A stretch of DNA of 64,000 nucleotides from Dichetophora obliterata (lineage: Eukaryota; Arthropoda; Insecta; Diptera; Sciomyzidae), in the NCBI GenBank assembly GCA_963920525.1, contig OY986437.1, positions 113,080,715-113,144,714 of the forward strand, given 5' to 3'. The notes beneath the pieces are model-generated. The model was given only the letters and a program-made list of their open reading frames with translations, was not told the origin of the DNA and did not search any database. Position 1 is the first letter of the stretch. Each line of letters opens with the position of its first letter. Positions 11,135-21,411 of this stretch are shown piece by piece. Made by a program: the position numbers and the translations under genes.

Positions 11135-12919
11135 TTATTCGGTGTCAGTTTCTGATGTTATGTGCATTCTTTTGCTCTGCATTGGTGCAATATCTGGTTT
11201 GTCATTAGAAATGTTTAGTTCTACGTCTACATCTTCACCTGGTATCTGCCTACCAGAATTTGTTTCAGGTACAGGTTTATTTATTTTAATAGCAAATTCA
11301 GTTATAGTACGTTGTGATCCTACTTTGGAGAGTTCTTTGTACAGCTCCTTGTATCGAGCCATACAGGATTGTAGATCTGATTGAAATTTCACAGCTCTTT
11401 CGTTTATGTGATCATTTGTCAGAAAATGATCTGCCAATTTATTTGCCATTTGAATGCCATCAAGAATTGAGCTGGTGGTCATTGAAGGAGGAATTTCGTT
11501 CTCATCACTGCTACCATTTGGGTCAACGTCTTCCATCGCAACCTCCAATAACTCGTCTTCACTAAGGACTCTATCATCAATTATTTCGTTTATATCATCA
11601 ACGGTAAAATGATCAAATCCTTCACCTCCAACTGCTTGTGCCAAAGTGATTATTTCTGTACACACTTCATCGACCATATTTGGTGTCACACCAGAATTTT
11701 CGTTTTTAATGCATTCTGGCCATATGGCCTTCCAACATGCATTTAAGGTCGATGGTCTTATTTCTAAAAAGGCCAAAGCAGCATGTTTTATGCAATCCAT
11801 TATGGAAAATTTTTTCCATGCGTCAATAACAGTAGTGTTAACCTCATTGTCCATTTTATTCAAAATGTATTGAAATGATCGCTTTATGTAATATATTTTG
11901 AATGTTGCGATAATACCCTGGTCCAATGGTTGAATTAGGGCAGTAGTATTAGGAGGCAAAAAAACTATTTTTACATTAGGATGCTCCGAAATTGGGTGAC
12001 CAGGGGCATTATCTATCAACAAAAGAATTTTAAATGGCATGCCTTTATCATCCATATAACGTTTTACTTCTGGAACAAAATAATTGTGGAACCATTCACT
12101 AAAAACTGATGAAGTAACCCACGCCTTTTTATTTGCCATCCAATGAACTGGCAAGCTTTTAATATTGACACCCTTTAATGCTCGTGGTGGGAGAGATTTA
12201 TTAATCAACAGAGGTTTAAGCATGCGATCTCCAGAAGCATTACTGCAAAACAAAAATGTAATTCTATCTTTTGCAACCTTAAAGCCACTAGCACTTTTTT
12301 CGTGTTTTGCTATGTACGTTCGGCTTGGCATTCTCTTCCAGAAAAGGCCTGTCTCATCGGCGTTAAAAACTTGGTCACTATTGTATCCACCTTCTTCAAT
12401 TAATTTGGCCAGCTGTGAAGGGAATTCTTTGGCAGCTGCAATATTTCCAGAAGCTATTTCACCCTTAATCTTGACATTATGAATTGCATGCCTTTCTAGA
12501 AATCCTTGCAACCATCCATTACTAGCAGCAAATTTATTTTTGTTTCCGTCGGTGGGTTTCAAAGACGTTGAAGGCTCCATTTGTTTTATTTGGTCATAAG
12601 TTCTTAAAGCCTTCTGCTTAATTGTATTGGTATCAAGTGGTATACTTTTTTGAGTGTAATCTTCTATCCATGTCAACAGAACCTTTTCCATTTTTTCTAT
12701 AACGATATTTCTCGTATACGAAGAGGACTTAGCACTCAATTTGGTACCAGAAGTCACTGCTTGTCTAATCGCTTTTTCATTTTTTTTAATTGTCCGGATT
12801 GTCGCTTCGTGTAAATTAAAAGATTTTCCAACGGAACTGGGACCATCACCATTTCCAAGTCGGTCAAGAATTTGTATCTTTGTTTCCAAAGAAATAGTTG
12901 TTCGTTTTTGCTTATTCAT
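11135..12919 (-). CDS. Tigger/JRK-type transposase, 594 aa, intact
   Basis: This single uninterrupted frame encodes a transposase that would cut and paste the surrounding element in the nucleus. Residues about 7-52 are a Psq/CENP-B-type helix-turn-helix (LETKIQILDRLGNG ... LHEATIRTIKKNE). Residues about 75-150 fit the second, Tc5/CENP-B-type DNA-binding domain. The DDE_1 core runs from about 180 to 400, with catalytic D188 in VFNADETGLFWK, D303 in LLLIDNAPGH and D333 in PLDQGIIATFK. The D303-D333 spacing (29 residues between) is the DD29D pattern of Tigger elements. The C-terminal 170 residues are acidic and less conserved. Length and domains match complete family members, and the start ATG follows immediately after upstream stops. 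I see no frameshift or missing catalytic residue. Confidence 0.92.
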   Translation of the reverse strand: MNKQKRTTISLETKIQILDRLGNGDGPSSVGKSFNLHEATIRTIKKNEKAIRQAVTSGTKLSAKSSSYTRNIVIEKMEKVLLTWIEDYTQKSIPLDTNTIKQKALRTYDQIKQMEPSTSLKPTDGNKNKFAASNGWLQGFLERHAIHNVKIKGEIASGNIAAAKEFPSQLAKLIEEGGYNSDQVFNADETGLFWKRMPSRTYIAKHEKSASGFKVAKDRITFLFCSNASGDRMLKPLLINKSLPPRALKGVNIKSLPVHWMANKKAWVTSSVFSEWFHNYFVPEVKRYMDDKGMPFKILLLIDNAPGHPISEHPNVKIVFLPPNTTALIQPLDQGIIATFKIYYIKRSFQYILNKMDNEVNTTVIDAWKKFSIMDCIKHAALAFLEIRPSTLNACWKAIWPECIKNENSGVTPNMVDEVCTEIITLAQAVGGEGFDHFTVDDINEIIDDRVLSEDELLEVAMEDVDPNGSSDENEIPPSMTTSSILDGIQMANKLADHFLTNDHINERAVKFQSDLQSCMARYKELYKELSKVGSQRTITEFAIKINKPVPETNSGRQIPGEDVDVELNISNDKPDIAPMQSKRMHITSETDTE

Positions 12920-13396
12920 TGCTGAATTAAAAATTTTAGTTTTATTTCATAAATTATGATTTATGAAAAGTTTAAACTCACCTTAATAACAGCAAACAAA
13001 ACACAAATTTCTAAGTTTCAATAAATAAACAGCCCCACGAAATAATACACACAACTACTATTCACTTACACCTTACAAGTTCAAAACTCAATAGAAAATA
13101 AAAAATGTAAAAAGAATATGTACATAGTGAAAATTGTAAATCCCCCAACTATCGGTATAATTTGCAAAGAAATGTCAAAATCTAATTGTGCTGCCATATT
13201 AAATAAATTTACGGAAAAATTATATTTAAATGGCAGTTCCTTGTGGAAAACAGTGGTACCACTTAATTAAATTAACAAACCTTCATTATTGGCTGGCAAT
13301 GCGTGTGTACAATGTGTGTGTACATATAATCAAAGAAAAAAAAACAAAGGAACTGCCAAATTCTAATCAGATTTCTTTTGTCCGTCTAAAAAGAAA

Positions 13397-13571
13397 CGTG
13401 TGAAAACAGGATAAGTTTTGTCGTGTTATTTTAAAAACAACGTGTAAAAACAGGATAAGTTTTGTCGTGTTATTTTAAAAATAACGTGTAAAAACAGGAT
13501 AAGTTTATTTCTGTCGACCGTGTTATTTCAAAATCGTGTTAAAAAAGACCGTGTAAAATCAGGATTAGGTG
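13397..13571. repeat. 44-bp tandem subterminal repeats and right TIR
   Basis: Three copies of a 44-bp unit (starts 13397, 13441, 13485) each contain GTGTAAAAACAGGATAAG and 'tcgtgttatttta'. They are followed by two shorter, diverged copies and the terminal repeat ending at 13571. The repeated core overlaps the terminal repeat motif (GTGTAAAA-CAGGAT), so the array looks like multiplied transposase-binding sites. Confidence 0.8.
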
Positions 13572-14502
13572 TAATTGCAAAAGGCCGGAGTGTCTTATGG
13601 AGAAATTGCAAAGCAGCTTAACTGTTCCAAAACAATGGTCTTTAACGCTCTTAACCAATTCCGGCAATACAAAACCACGGAAAATATTTTAAGGAAAAAC
13701 AAGCCCGGAGAACCACTGATCATACTGATCGAATAAAAGTTCGGTTGTCTAAAGCGGATCCGAGAAAGAGCGCTGCTGCTATTCATGCTATTCAATCGAC
13801 AGTGATTGAAAGACCAATATCGAAAAGAACTGTTGCACTTCGATTGGCAGAGGCTGGGCTCCATGGTCGTTTGGCTCGCAAGAAACCGTTGGTCACAGCA
13901 GCACAACGAAAACATCGAGTTCAATTTGCCCGAACGCATATCTCGTGAACTCAAATCAGTGGCGCTATACACTTTTTAGTGATGAAACAAAAATAGAGTA
14001 GGGCCAGGTGGCAGAAAGTATGTACGGCGGCCAAGAGATGCGGCGTTTGACCCTAAGTACGTTCCATAGTACTAAAGCACGGTGGTGGCTCAATAATGAT
14101 ATGGGGATGATTTTCATGGAATGGAGTTGGGCCGATACACAGGATTGAAGGTACCTTGGATGCAGCCAAGTATGTTGAAATACTGCAGAATATAATGTTG
14201 CCATGGGCCGAACAAAATTTGTCGGTCATTTGGAAATTGCAACAGATAATTGGCCCGAAACACACTTCTCGGGTTGCGAAAAAATTTTTGAGGACAATTC
14301 TGTTGCTGTTATTGATTGGACATCATTTAGCGCCGACTTAAATCGAATTGAGCATCTATGGAATGATGTGATGAACACTCTCAGTACACAGAATATAACA
14401 AATTTGGACCAATTATTCCCAGTTATTCCTATTTAACGAATCAGGATCTTAATTCAATCTATGCAACGGCGTTGTGCAGCTGTAACAAAGCAAAAAGGCT
14501 TT

Positions 14503-14985
14503 TCAACAAATTATTGATTCCATATCGCCACCACGTGAGATAACATGGCCTTTGAATTTGTCGCGCAAAAGAGCCATTGGTTCGTTAGCTGTGTGGCAAG
14601 TGGCACCGTCCTGTTGAAACCACATATCGTCCACATCCATATCTACCAATTCGGGCCATAAAAAGTTCGTTATCATCTCACGATAGCGAACACCATTCAC
14701 AGTAACTGCCTGACCGGCCTCATTTTGGAAAAAATACGGCCCGATGATGCCGCCAGCCCATAAACCGCACCAAACAGTCCATCTTTGTGGGTGCATTGGT
14801 TTTTTGACAATTACTCTTGTCTCATTCGCACAAACACGGCAATTAATGACAAATCCACTAAGGTGAAAATGTGCCTCATCACTGAAGATGATTTTCTTCG
14901 AAAATTGATCATCCACTGTTGCCATTTCTTGCCACCATTCTGCCCATTGACGACGCTTGAAATGGTCAAGAGGCTTTAGTCAAAG
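14503..14985 (-). pseudogene. Tc3-like DDE transposase fragment
   Basis: The minus-strand frame reads KIIFSDEAHFHLSG (first catalytic D in SDEAHF), PQRWTVWCGLWAGGIIGPYF and MWFQQDGATCHTA (second catalytic D in QQDGA). It then breaks in VISRGGDM, just where the family continues with the third acidic residue. Reading can be extended upstream of ATG 14925 to about 14985 (PLDHFKRRQWAEWW), so the annotated ATG is internal. This is a widespread insect IS630-Tc1-mariner transposase type. Both ends are truncated; the 3' truncation meets the Tc1 fragment tail to tail near 14510. Confidence 0.8.
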
Positions 14986-15223
14986 ATTTAATAGTATAAA
15001 GATGTGCCACGTAGAACATTAAAACACAGATAATATAATAGAAAGATGTGCCACCGCCATATAAGCAAGTGGCACTGTAAAATTTATCATAAATCCACAT
15101 AAAAGCTTTATGAGTGTCATCGAGCGAACGATTTAAAGCTTTTGAGAGCGAGAGAATAAGTAAGCGACAGTGTAAGCAAATGTGAGCATAATATTGAAAA
15201 GCAATAGAAATTATGAAACAAAG

Positions 15224-15382
15224 GCCGCATTCTAGCCGAAAAAGTGCTCAAGAACTGTTCCACAACTTTCGGGCTGAATGGTATGCTCTCACAGAACATG
15301 TTCCTTGAGATGTCACAATTTATATAGCGAAAATATTTTATGCTACTTCGCTACTTGAGCACTTTTTCGGCTAGAATGCGGC
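15224..15382. repeat. Perfect 29-bp inverted repeat
   Basis: Bases 15224-15252 (gccgcattctagccgaaaaa...) and 15354-15382 are exact reverse complements, 29 bp long, separated by 101 bp. The arms are GC-richer than their surroundings. No coding frame with family motifs lies between. It may be the core of a small foldback element; borders outside the arms are not evident. Confidence 0.8.
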
Positions 15383-17160
15383 AAAAGATACACAGATAGC
15401 TTACTCCGTGCGCAAAAAATGAAATCTTCTGCGCACTACGTCACTCGAGCTTGTCAGCTGTAACACGTGGTGCATACATACAAAAGAAAATGTGAAAAAG
15501 CAAAAATAAACACAAGCAGCAAGCAGCACAATTGCAAGCATTTAAGAATTATTGCATTCATTTAATTCAATTTCTAATATTGTGCACTTATAGTACGCGT
15601 AAATTAAAATTTTCAATTATATTTTATGTACAATAATTAAAATTAGTACTAAAGTTTTAGATGCTTTTGATGAGAAAAAAACAACGATTTTAATTCGGGC
15701 CATAAAATGAATTTACAATTTTTTCAACAAACGAAACAACAAACGAGAAGAACAAGAAAATGAAAACGAAGCAATCAAAGTGCTGTCAAACACATGAAGT
15801 AACGTAGCTATTTTTTTTTGTGTAGGAGAACAAATGGGAGAAAACACCCCTATTATATATGCATTTCTTTTCAATAATAGTACTGAAAAATAAATTGGCT
15901 TGAATTTATTTATAAATATATTTATAATGTAATTTATTTCATTTCAATAAACCCAGTTTCAATAAGAAAATGTCCCCTTTAAATATATTGTGACTACGAT
16001 TTTATTTAGCCACTTTGACAAGTTCGAACGACGTCACAACAAAGATGGCGGACATGCGCAATACTTTATCTGTAGTTCTTTGTATCATGAATAGAAATGA
16101 TATGTACAGATTTGATGCCAACAAAATGTAGCAGAATTTCATTAGGTTTTACTTAAAAAATTTAGGCAATTTTTTTACTAAACAACCCTACGAACATTAT
16201 ATAATTTAAAGTTATTATATTTTTGCATTATCTCTTATCTTTTTGTTATATAATTTCAAGAATATAATATCATAAAGATGACATAATCTAGGTATATTTT
16301 GTGTGTTGACTTGGTGTTTTTGCCGTTTTGCCACATGATATTTTTAGTGTTATATTATTGTAAGGGCATACTGATTGCATCAGTTGAAGCTTAATGTTGT
16401 AAGCAATATTTTTTAAGTTGTTCTTTTGCGGAAACATTATTTATTTAACTACTTTTATATATTTTTATTATATTATTGCAAACACATGCTTTACTATATA
16501 AAAAGTACTCAGAAATGCAATTTTCAATTGTTCTTATTTATACACACAAAAACATTTTTTTAATAATAATAAAAATTCAATATTTTGGACCGTTTTTGAA
16601 AAAAAAATTAAAGAATATATTCATTGACCTAACGTTACAGTTGAAACTAATTTGTAAAGTGCTTTTATCAAAACTTTGATCAAAAATATTGGACTTAAAT
16701 ATATTTAAAAATATCGGATATATTTGCATCAAAAGTCAAAGTTTTGATTTTCATGTCGTTTTTTTCTCATTCTTGGGGAACGATGTTTAATGAAAAAGTC
16801 GTTGTACCAAAATTTTTTAAATTCTAAAGATATGTGAATGTTTTTGGTATTAAAATTGCTAAAATTTTTTAAATTTAATTTGCGAAAATTTTTTTCAAGA
16901 AAAAAGATTTTCAATATCAAAATTTACATAAGTGAAAATGCTTGGAATGAGCGTGATCAAAACTAAGTATGTTACAATCTAATCTAGGACGCACACAATA
17001 TGTGTAATCAAATTGAGCGAAGTCCGTTAAGCCATTTAAATTTGTATAAATGTCAAATAAACAAACACACCAGAAAATAAATTTTATTAATATAGACTTT
17101 GTGTTAAATTGTATTAGTATTATAGAACGAATGCAATTCGAAAAGAATTGAAGAATTTTC
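15383..17160. other. AT-rich sequence without recognisable gene
   Basis: I see no supported gene, RNA or bounded repeat. A few purine-rich patches and long A/T runs are present. ORFs on both strands are short and compositionally simple. Confidence 0.4.
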
Positions 17161-17164
17161 AAAG

Positions 17165-18490
17165 ATTTTTTCGCTTTTGGAAAATATGTCCCCAGCTATG
17201 ATCCTATAACTTCAAAAGTATTTTTTTATATTACAAAATTTATACATGCTTGCAAATAACACGTTTATATCTTTCATTTAAGATATCGTTTGTATTGATC
17301 TAACGATTTTTGTATAAATTTTCTATATACTACACTTGTGAAAGAGTTTAATAAATATGGTTAATACTCAAAATTACCTCCTATACAGGCCAAATATGCG
17401 ATATCGGATAGCTTTATAATTATATTTATTTCGAAAAACCTCAGAATTCGGTATTCGACCACAATTTGCAAGTAGCGTTTCCCTGATAACATGTGATGGG
17501 CGTTGGGTAAGGGGGCCTGGCACCTCCTACACCACCCAAATTTGCGATATCGAATTGCTTTGGAGTTATAGGCCGCATAGCCTCGGAATTCGGTACTCAA
17601 CTACAATTTACACGTTTCACTGATAACATTTTATGGGCGTTAGGCAAGGGGGTGTGATCCCTCCCACACAACCGAAATTTTTGATATTAAATTACTTTGG
17701 AGTTTTAGGTGGTCGCACAGCCTCGGAATTCGGTACTCGACCACAATTTACTCGTGCCGTTTACTGATAGCATTTTATGGGCTTTTGGCAAAGGGGGCGC
17801 CGCAGAAACACACAGTGTTTCAGCTAGTTATTTATACCAGCGCGAAGATTTCGTTGTTTTGTTTTGATTTATTTTTGAAGTATCTTTGTTTACGTTATTT
17901 CTGTTTTTTACTCATTTCAAAGAATTTACAGTGTTGCAAATCCTATTAAACCGTAAAATTGCGGTTTAGGAATTTTTAAATTTAGCTAAAAACGCTAAGA
18001 ACATTGTTTGTAAACAAAATCTTTAGTTAAATATATGACAATTGGGTTTTAAAAGTCTGAAGAATTTGTTTAGTACGAACCCACCACGTCGACTTTGATG
18101 CAGGTAATTTTGAGTATTTTTACTAAAACCGAAATACGTAAATATCCAAGTTGCTACAATCATACTTTTTACCTTAATATTTTCGTTGAAATCTTTTTTT
18201 TTGTAACAACAAAGTAAAAATAAAACCAAATTATATATCAAAGTTATTTTTTTGCGCACTTTAATATGGGAGAAATGTTAAATAAACGGTAAATTTTATA
18301 CTTGTTCACAAATGTAGTATTCAGAAAATGTCTACAAAAATCGTACAAATAATCGTATAAATAATAGGTTAAATAAAAGGTAAAAATGTCTCATTTGTAA
18401 ATATTTATAAAACTTGTAAAATAAATGCATACTTTTGAAGTTATAGGATCATAACTGGGGAAATATTTTTCAAAACTCAAAAAAGTCGAA
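17165..18490. repeat. Foldback pair flanking a Helitron fragment
   Basis: The block 'ccccagctatgatcctataacttcaaaagta' at about 17190-17221 recurs as its reverse complement at about 18430-18462. Weaker symmetry continues inward for about 120 bp and outward by 20-25 bp. The Helitron 3' fragment (17379-17827) lies between the arms. Either a large inverted-repeat element captured it or the Helitron inserted into the element. No transposase is present. Confidence 0.55.
17379..17827 (+). mobile_element. Helitron 3' fragment (three modules)
   Basis: Three units of the ~145-bp Helitron module ('aatttgcgatatcgaattgctttggagttat', 'ggtcgcacagcctcggaattcggtactcgacc') end in 'cagtgtttcagCTAG' followed by T at 17828, the same 3' end as at 4928. 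The 5' TC head is missing. No coding capacity. Confidence 0.75.
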
Positions 18491-18584
18491 ATATTCTTCT
18501 AAAAAATTCGAAATTTAATGATTTTTATTATCTAGAAAAAATACTTAATCGAACTAGAAATGTCGTTTTCGTCGCGCAAACTTT

Positions 18585-19095
18585 TTTTCAAATTACTTAC
18601 CGCTGTTATTAATTTGTTATTCACTTTTAAATAAAAAATACAATGAATAAAAAATTTTTTATTCACTACTATTTATTCACAACATTAAATGTTCGCTATA
18701 AATTTTTTTATTATTTTCTTATTCATTATTAATTTTTATTCATTATTAATTGTTTATTCATTATAAATTTCGTATTAATTTCTAATTTTTCATTCACTTT
18801 TGAATGATAAATAAAATGAAAAAAAATCTTGTTATTCACTTTTAAATAATGAACCAAACTAATAAAAAATTAAAAATTAATAATGACTATAAAATTAAAA
18901 ATGAATAACACATGAATAGGTAATGAATCAAAAAATAATAATGTACAAAAAATTAGTTATTGAAAAATTTTAAATTCTTTTTGAATTGCATTCTTTGTAA
19001 ATAGCATTCATATGAATAAAAAAATAATTAATTATTCTAAATAACAAAAAAAAAATAATTGAAATTAATTACTAATCAATTTTTTAAAATTCAAT
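18585..19095. repeat. Cryptically simple TTATTCA/TGAATAA region
   Basis: The stretch is built mainly from interspersed TTATTCA, ATTAATTTTTA and TGAATAA words on both strands, with no fixed period. It looks like slippage-grown low-complexity sequence. No gene is supported inside. Confidence 0.6.
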
Positions 19096-19734
19096 GTGAA
19101 TTAAAAATTTTATTTATATACAATTTTGAATTCATTGGATGGATTTGTATGTCGTTATTCAGATTTACTTAAGATTCTGAATATATATGCAGATTTTACT
19201 GCTCTGGCTGAGTCAATCAAAAATAGTCAATATTAATAGCAAGCAGTGAATAAGAAAAATCTGCTTCGCACAAAATAAGGAAATCATCATGAAAATAATG
19301 CAAACAAACAAAAACATTTGTTGCTGCCAAGCAGAGATCACAACTGCTTGGTTCCAACAACAACAATGGAAAAAAACAATTACAACATTAAATTTCACGA
19401 CTCTAGCCATGAGAAACCCTGCAGTGGTGATCTATGCTGTGAAGCAATGTGGAGTGAAGAGTGAAAGAGCATTGCAGAGAATGTGCATGCCATAGTAGAA
19501 TTAGAGAAGGTAGATGCATTTCGGAGAGACAGACTGCCGGAAAGCAAAAATGGCAAGAATAGCAAAATGCTTGAGTTTGACAATTCTTGCTATGAGAAAA
19601 AGAGAGCAGTTTGAAATGCATATACCTTCACTTGTTCTACCATGGTGCATGCAAGGATTGGAAACTTTTCTCCCAAGAAAGCTTCTTCATCGCGCTCACA
19701 AAAGCTTACGTATTGATCTGAAAAAATACTTGTT

Positions 19735-19785
19735 ACTTTTTAATGTTCTACGTGGCACATCTTTATACTATATAATCTTTGATCT
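19735..19785 (-). repeat. Inverted copy of a 14.98-15.02 kb sequence
   Basis: The reverse complement of this segment matches 14978-15025 across 'tagtataaagatgtgccacgtagaacatt' with only a small difference near one end. The two copies are in opposite orientation and 4.7 kb apart. The neighbouring text at 15043 repeats 'aaagatgtgccac' once more. They may be ends of one repeat family. Confidence 0.65.
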
Positions 19786-20035
19786 CGTACTCAAAAGAAA
19801 CATACTGCCAAAATTTCAGCTTGATTATCCCAGTAGTTTTGGAGTCTGTGGTATAAATGTGTGTATAGAAATTTACGGGTACCCGGGTAACCTTATCAGG
19901 AGGGCAAGGAGTATTCGACTTTGTGTCGGCTCTACAAGTAACCAAAAAATGCACAATGGTCCCAAATTGAAAAAAGACGCCCAAAACCTCAAGGAGTTGT
20001 CTAATCTGCATAAAAATATTACTGTATAGGTTTTT

Positions 20036-20270
20036 GGGGTCGCTGATCACGAATCTGAAGTCAAGAATTCGAAATTCAAAATGGCGGCTTCAAAATGGCG
20101 CTATGAACAGGCTAACTTTTCTAATAACTATTTAATGCATTTTAAATTTGGTGCCCTGAAAGTTTTCGAGGTCGCTGATCACGAATCTGAAGCCAAAAAT
20201 TCATAACTCAAAATGGCGGCTTTTCTAAACCCTTAGTTTTTATAAGTTCTTTAGATGATCTTAATAATGA
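20036..20270 (+). repeat. Two-copy GGTCGCTGATCACGAATC repeat
   Basis: The block 'ggtcgctgatcacgaatctgaag(t/c)caa(g/a)aattc' plus 'aaaatggcggc' occurs at about 20037-20092 and again at 20170-20221, with a third degenerate trace at about 20262. It lies directly downstream (in minus-strand sense) of the unclassified protein fragment at 20339-20700. I suspect the tandem repeat belongs to the same mobile unit. Confidence 0.65.
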
Positions 20271-20338
20271 ATCTGAGGTCCAAACAATAAAAAAATTATG
20301 GAAGCATTAGTTTTTTTTTTGTTTATTTAATATTTATG

Positions 20339-20700
20339 TTAAAAAAAATATTGTTCTAATAGAAGTAAAACATCGGAAGGTAAATTTTTTTTTTGGTATG
20401 TCTCCCGACAAAGATATTTTCGTGACTGAATATAACAGGCACTGCTGAAAACATCCTCATTTGTTGCCTGCAGTGACATCCTCCTAGCGTTAATATTTCT
20501 AAATTTTTTTGCAAATTTATGGGATGCTTCAAGGACCTCTTCAGATAGCTGACCCAATGGAAGCATACTATTTGTTGCCACAGAAGCACCATGTATAAGT
20601 ACTTTGTGGACACTGGGTGGCATGCAATCGCGTCGGAATCGAATTTCATCTGGGGGGGCAGTACAAATGGGGGGGCAGTACAAATGGTGGTGCAAAAAAA
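20339..20700 (-). pseudogene. Unclassified repeated protein, C-terminal part
   Basis: The frame contains MPPSVHKVLIHGASV, LPLGQLSEEVLEAS and NEDVF, ending LLLLEQYFF. The same spaced motifs appear in the fragment at 34101-34815 (KVLVHG, LPIGEL-EEAKES, NEDLF), so the two are copies of one multicopy family. I recall similar proteins as uncharacterised repeat-encoded products in many arthropods but cannot name a domain or enzyme. Roughly 90 residues are recognisable; upstream is truncated. Confidence 0.55.
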
Positions 20701-20935
20701 GTTCACCAAAATTTCTTCACATGAAACATGAAGACGAGAGAAAGAAGAGGAAAATATATAATACAAAAATATTATCGTTGTAAAAAAACTGATATTTTGA
20801 ATAACTTTTCCTTTTAAATTGTTTATCTAGCTAAAAAAGTGGGTGGCAACTGCCCACCTTGCCCCCCCGCTTCCGACGCCAATGGTGGCATGTGGTATTC
20901 ACACAGTACCAGGGACCGTACCGGTTATGGTTTTT

Positions 20936-21411
20936 ATCAAAAAAGTCAGATATTAACAGTTATCATTTAAATTTTATTTTTTCCGATAAAAATACTAGTT
21001 ATTTAATGCCTTTTATTTTTTCGGGCAAACATAACTGTTACTTTTGACTTTTATTTGTTTGGTCAAAAATAACAGTTATTTTGTGCCTTTTATTTTTTCG
21101 GTCAAAAATATCAGGCAATTTGAATTTTTTAAAAGCCGCTTGAACGGCAAAAAAGTTTTATGCAATTTTTTTGTCTCATCAGCGCGCACATTTTGAGCTA
21201 TAAAACTTTTTAGTTTTTACATTTTTTTATTCGGCCTTTGAAAAATACAAATTGCCTGATATTTTTGACCGAAAAAATAAAAGGCACAAAATAACTGTTA
21301 TTTTTGACCGAAAAACTAAAAGTCAAAAGTAACAGTTATTTTTGCCCAAAAAAAAAATAAAAGGCAAAAAATAACAGTTAATTTTTATTTTTATAGTAAC
21401 AGCCAAAAATT
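20936..21411. repeat. Large foldback element, 61-bp perfect core arms
   Basis: Bases 21061-21121 and 21249-21309 are exact reverse complements over 61 bp. Imperfect symmetry extends the arms to about 190 bp each. The centre (about 21145-21225) is also weakly symmetric ('aaaaaagttttat' / 'ataaaactttttag'). Within each arm a ~40-bp motif ('taacagttatttttg', 'ccttttattttttcgg') repeats three to four times. No coding content. Transcripts across it would fold into a long hairpin. Confidence 0.8.

Larger units (their letters stand above)
10522..13571 (-). mobile_element. Complete Tigger/pogo-like transposon
   Basis: The element is bounded on both sides by TA (10520-10521 and 13572-13573), the target duplication of the Tc1/mariner superfamily. 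The terminal inverted repeats begin CACCTAATCCTG and match over about 25 bp with two mismatches. The element is 3050 bp and carries one long transposase gene on the minus strand. Subterminal GTGTAAAAACAGGATAAG repeats lie near the right end. With intact termini, target duplication and ORF it may be, or recently have been, active. It sits inside a Tc1 transposase gene. Confidence 0.9.
10113..14513 (+). mobile_element. Tc1 element split by a Tigger insertion
   Basis: The left end follows TA (10111-10112) and begins cagccgttgaaaaatact. An inner direct copy of 'aaaatacttaagaacgat' lies at 10334-10351 (first copy 10123-10140), the IR/DR arrangement of Bari/Minos-type Tc1 elements. The transposase begins at ATG 10471, is interrupted at 10521 by the Tigger element, and resumes at 13572. 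Coding sense stops near 14513, where a different transposase fragment begins. No mirrored right terminal repeat was found, so the right end is lost. Confidence 0.75.
10471..14513 (+). pseudogene. Tc1/mariner transposase, interrupted
   Basis: The first 50 bases encode MAKAINCSPAQRKAIV. After the inserted element the reading continues as KAGVSYGEIAKQLNCSKT, so together they form the N-terminal helix-turn-helix. Then come VRLSKADPRKSAAAIHAI, RPISKRTVALRLAEAGL and the DDE region: KHGGGSIMIWGWFSWNGVG, DNWPKHTS (second catalytic D) and ADLNRIEHLWNDV (carrying the third acidic position). The close is a short arginine-rich SMQRRCAAV tail. The first catalytic D region (around 13975) is broken. At least three frameshifts plus the 3.05-kb insertion make it non-functional. 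Confidence 0.8.

Noticed and set aside
11142..12482. Plus-strand ORFs opposite the Tigger transposase
   Set aside because: They are shadows of the intact 594-codon minus-strand gene.
19514..20029. A 171-codon plus-strand ORF
   Set aside because: No family motif, odd composition, and it overlaps repeat sequence; long frames of this size can arise by chance.
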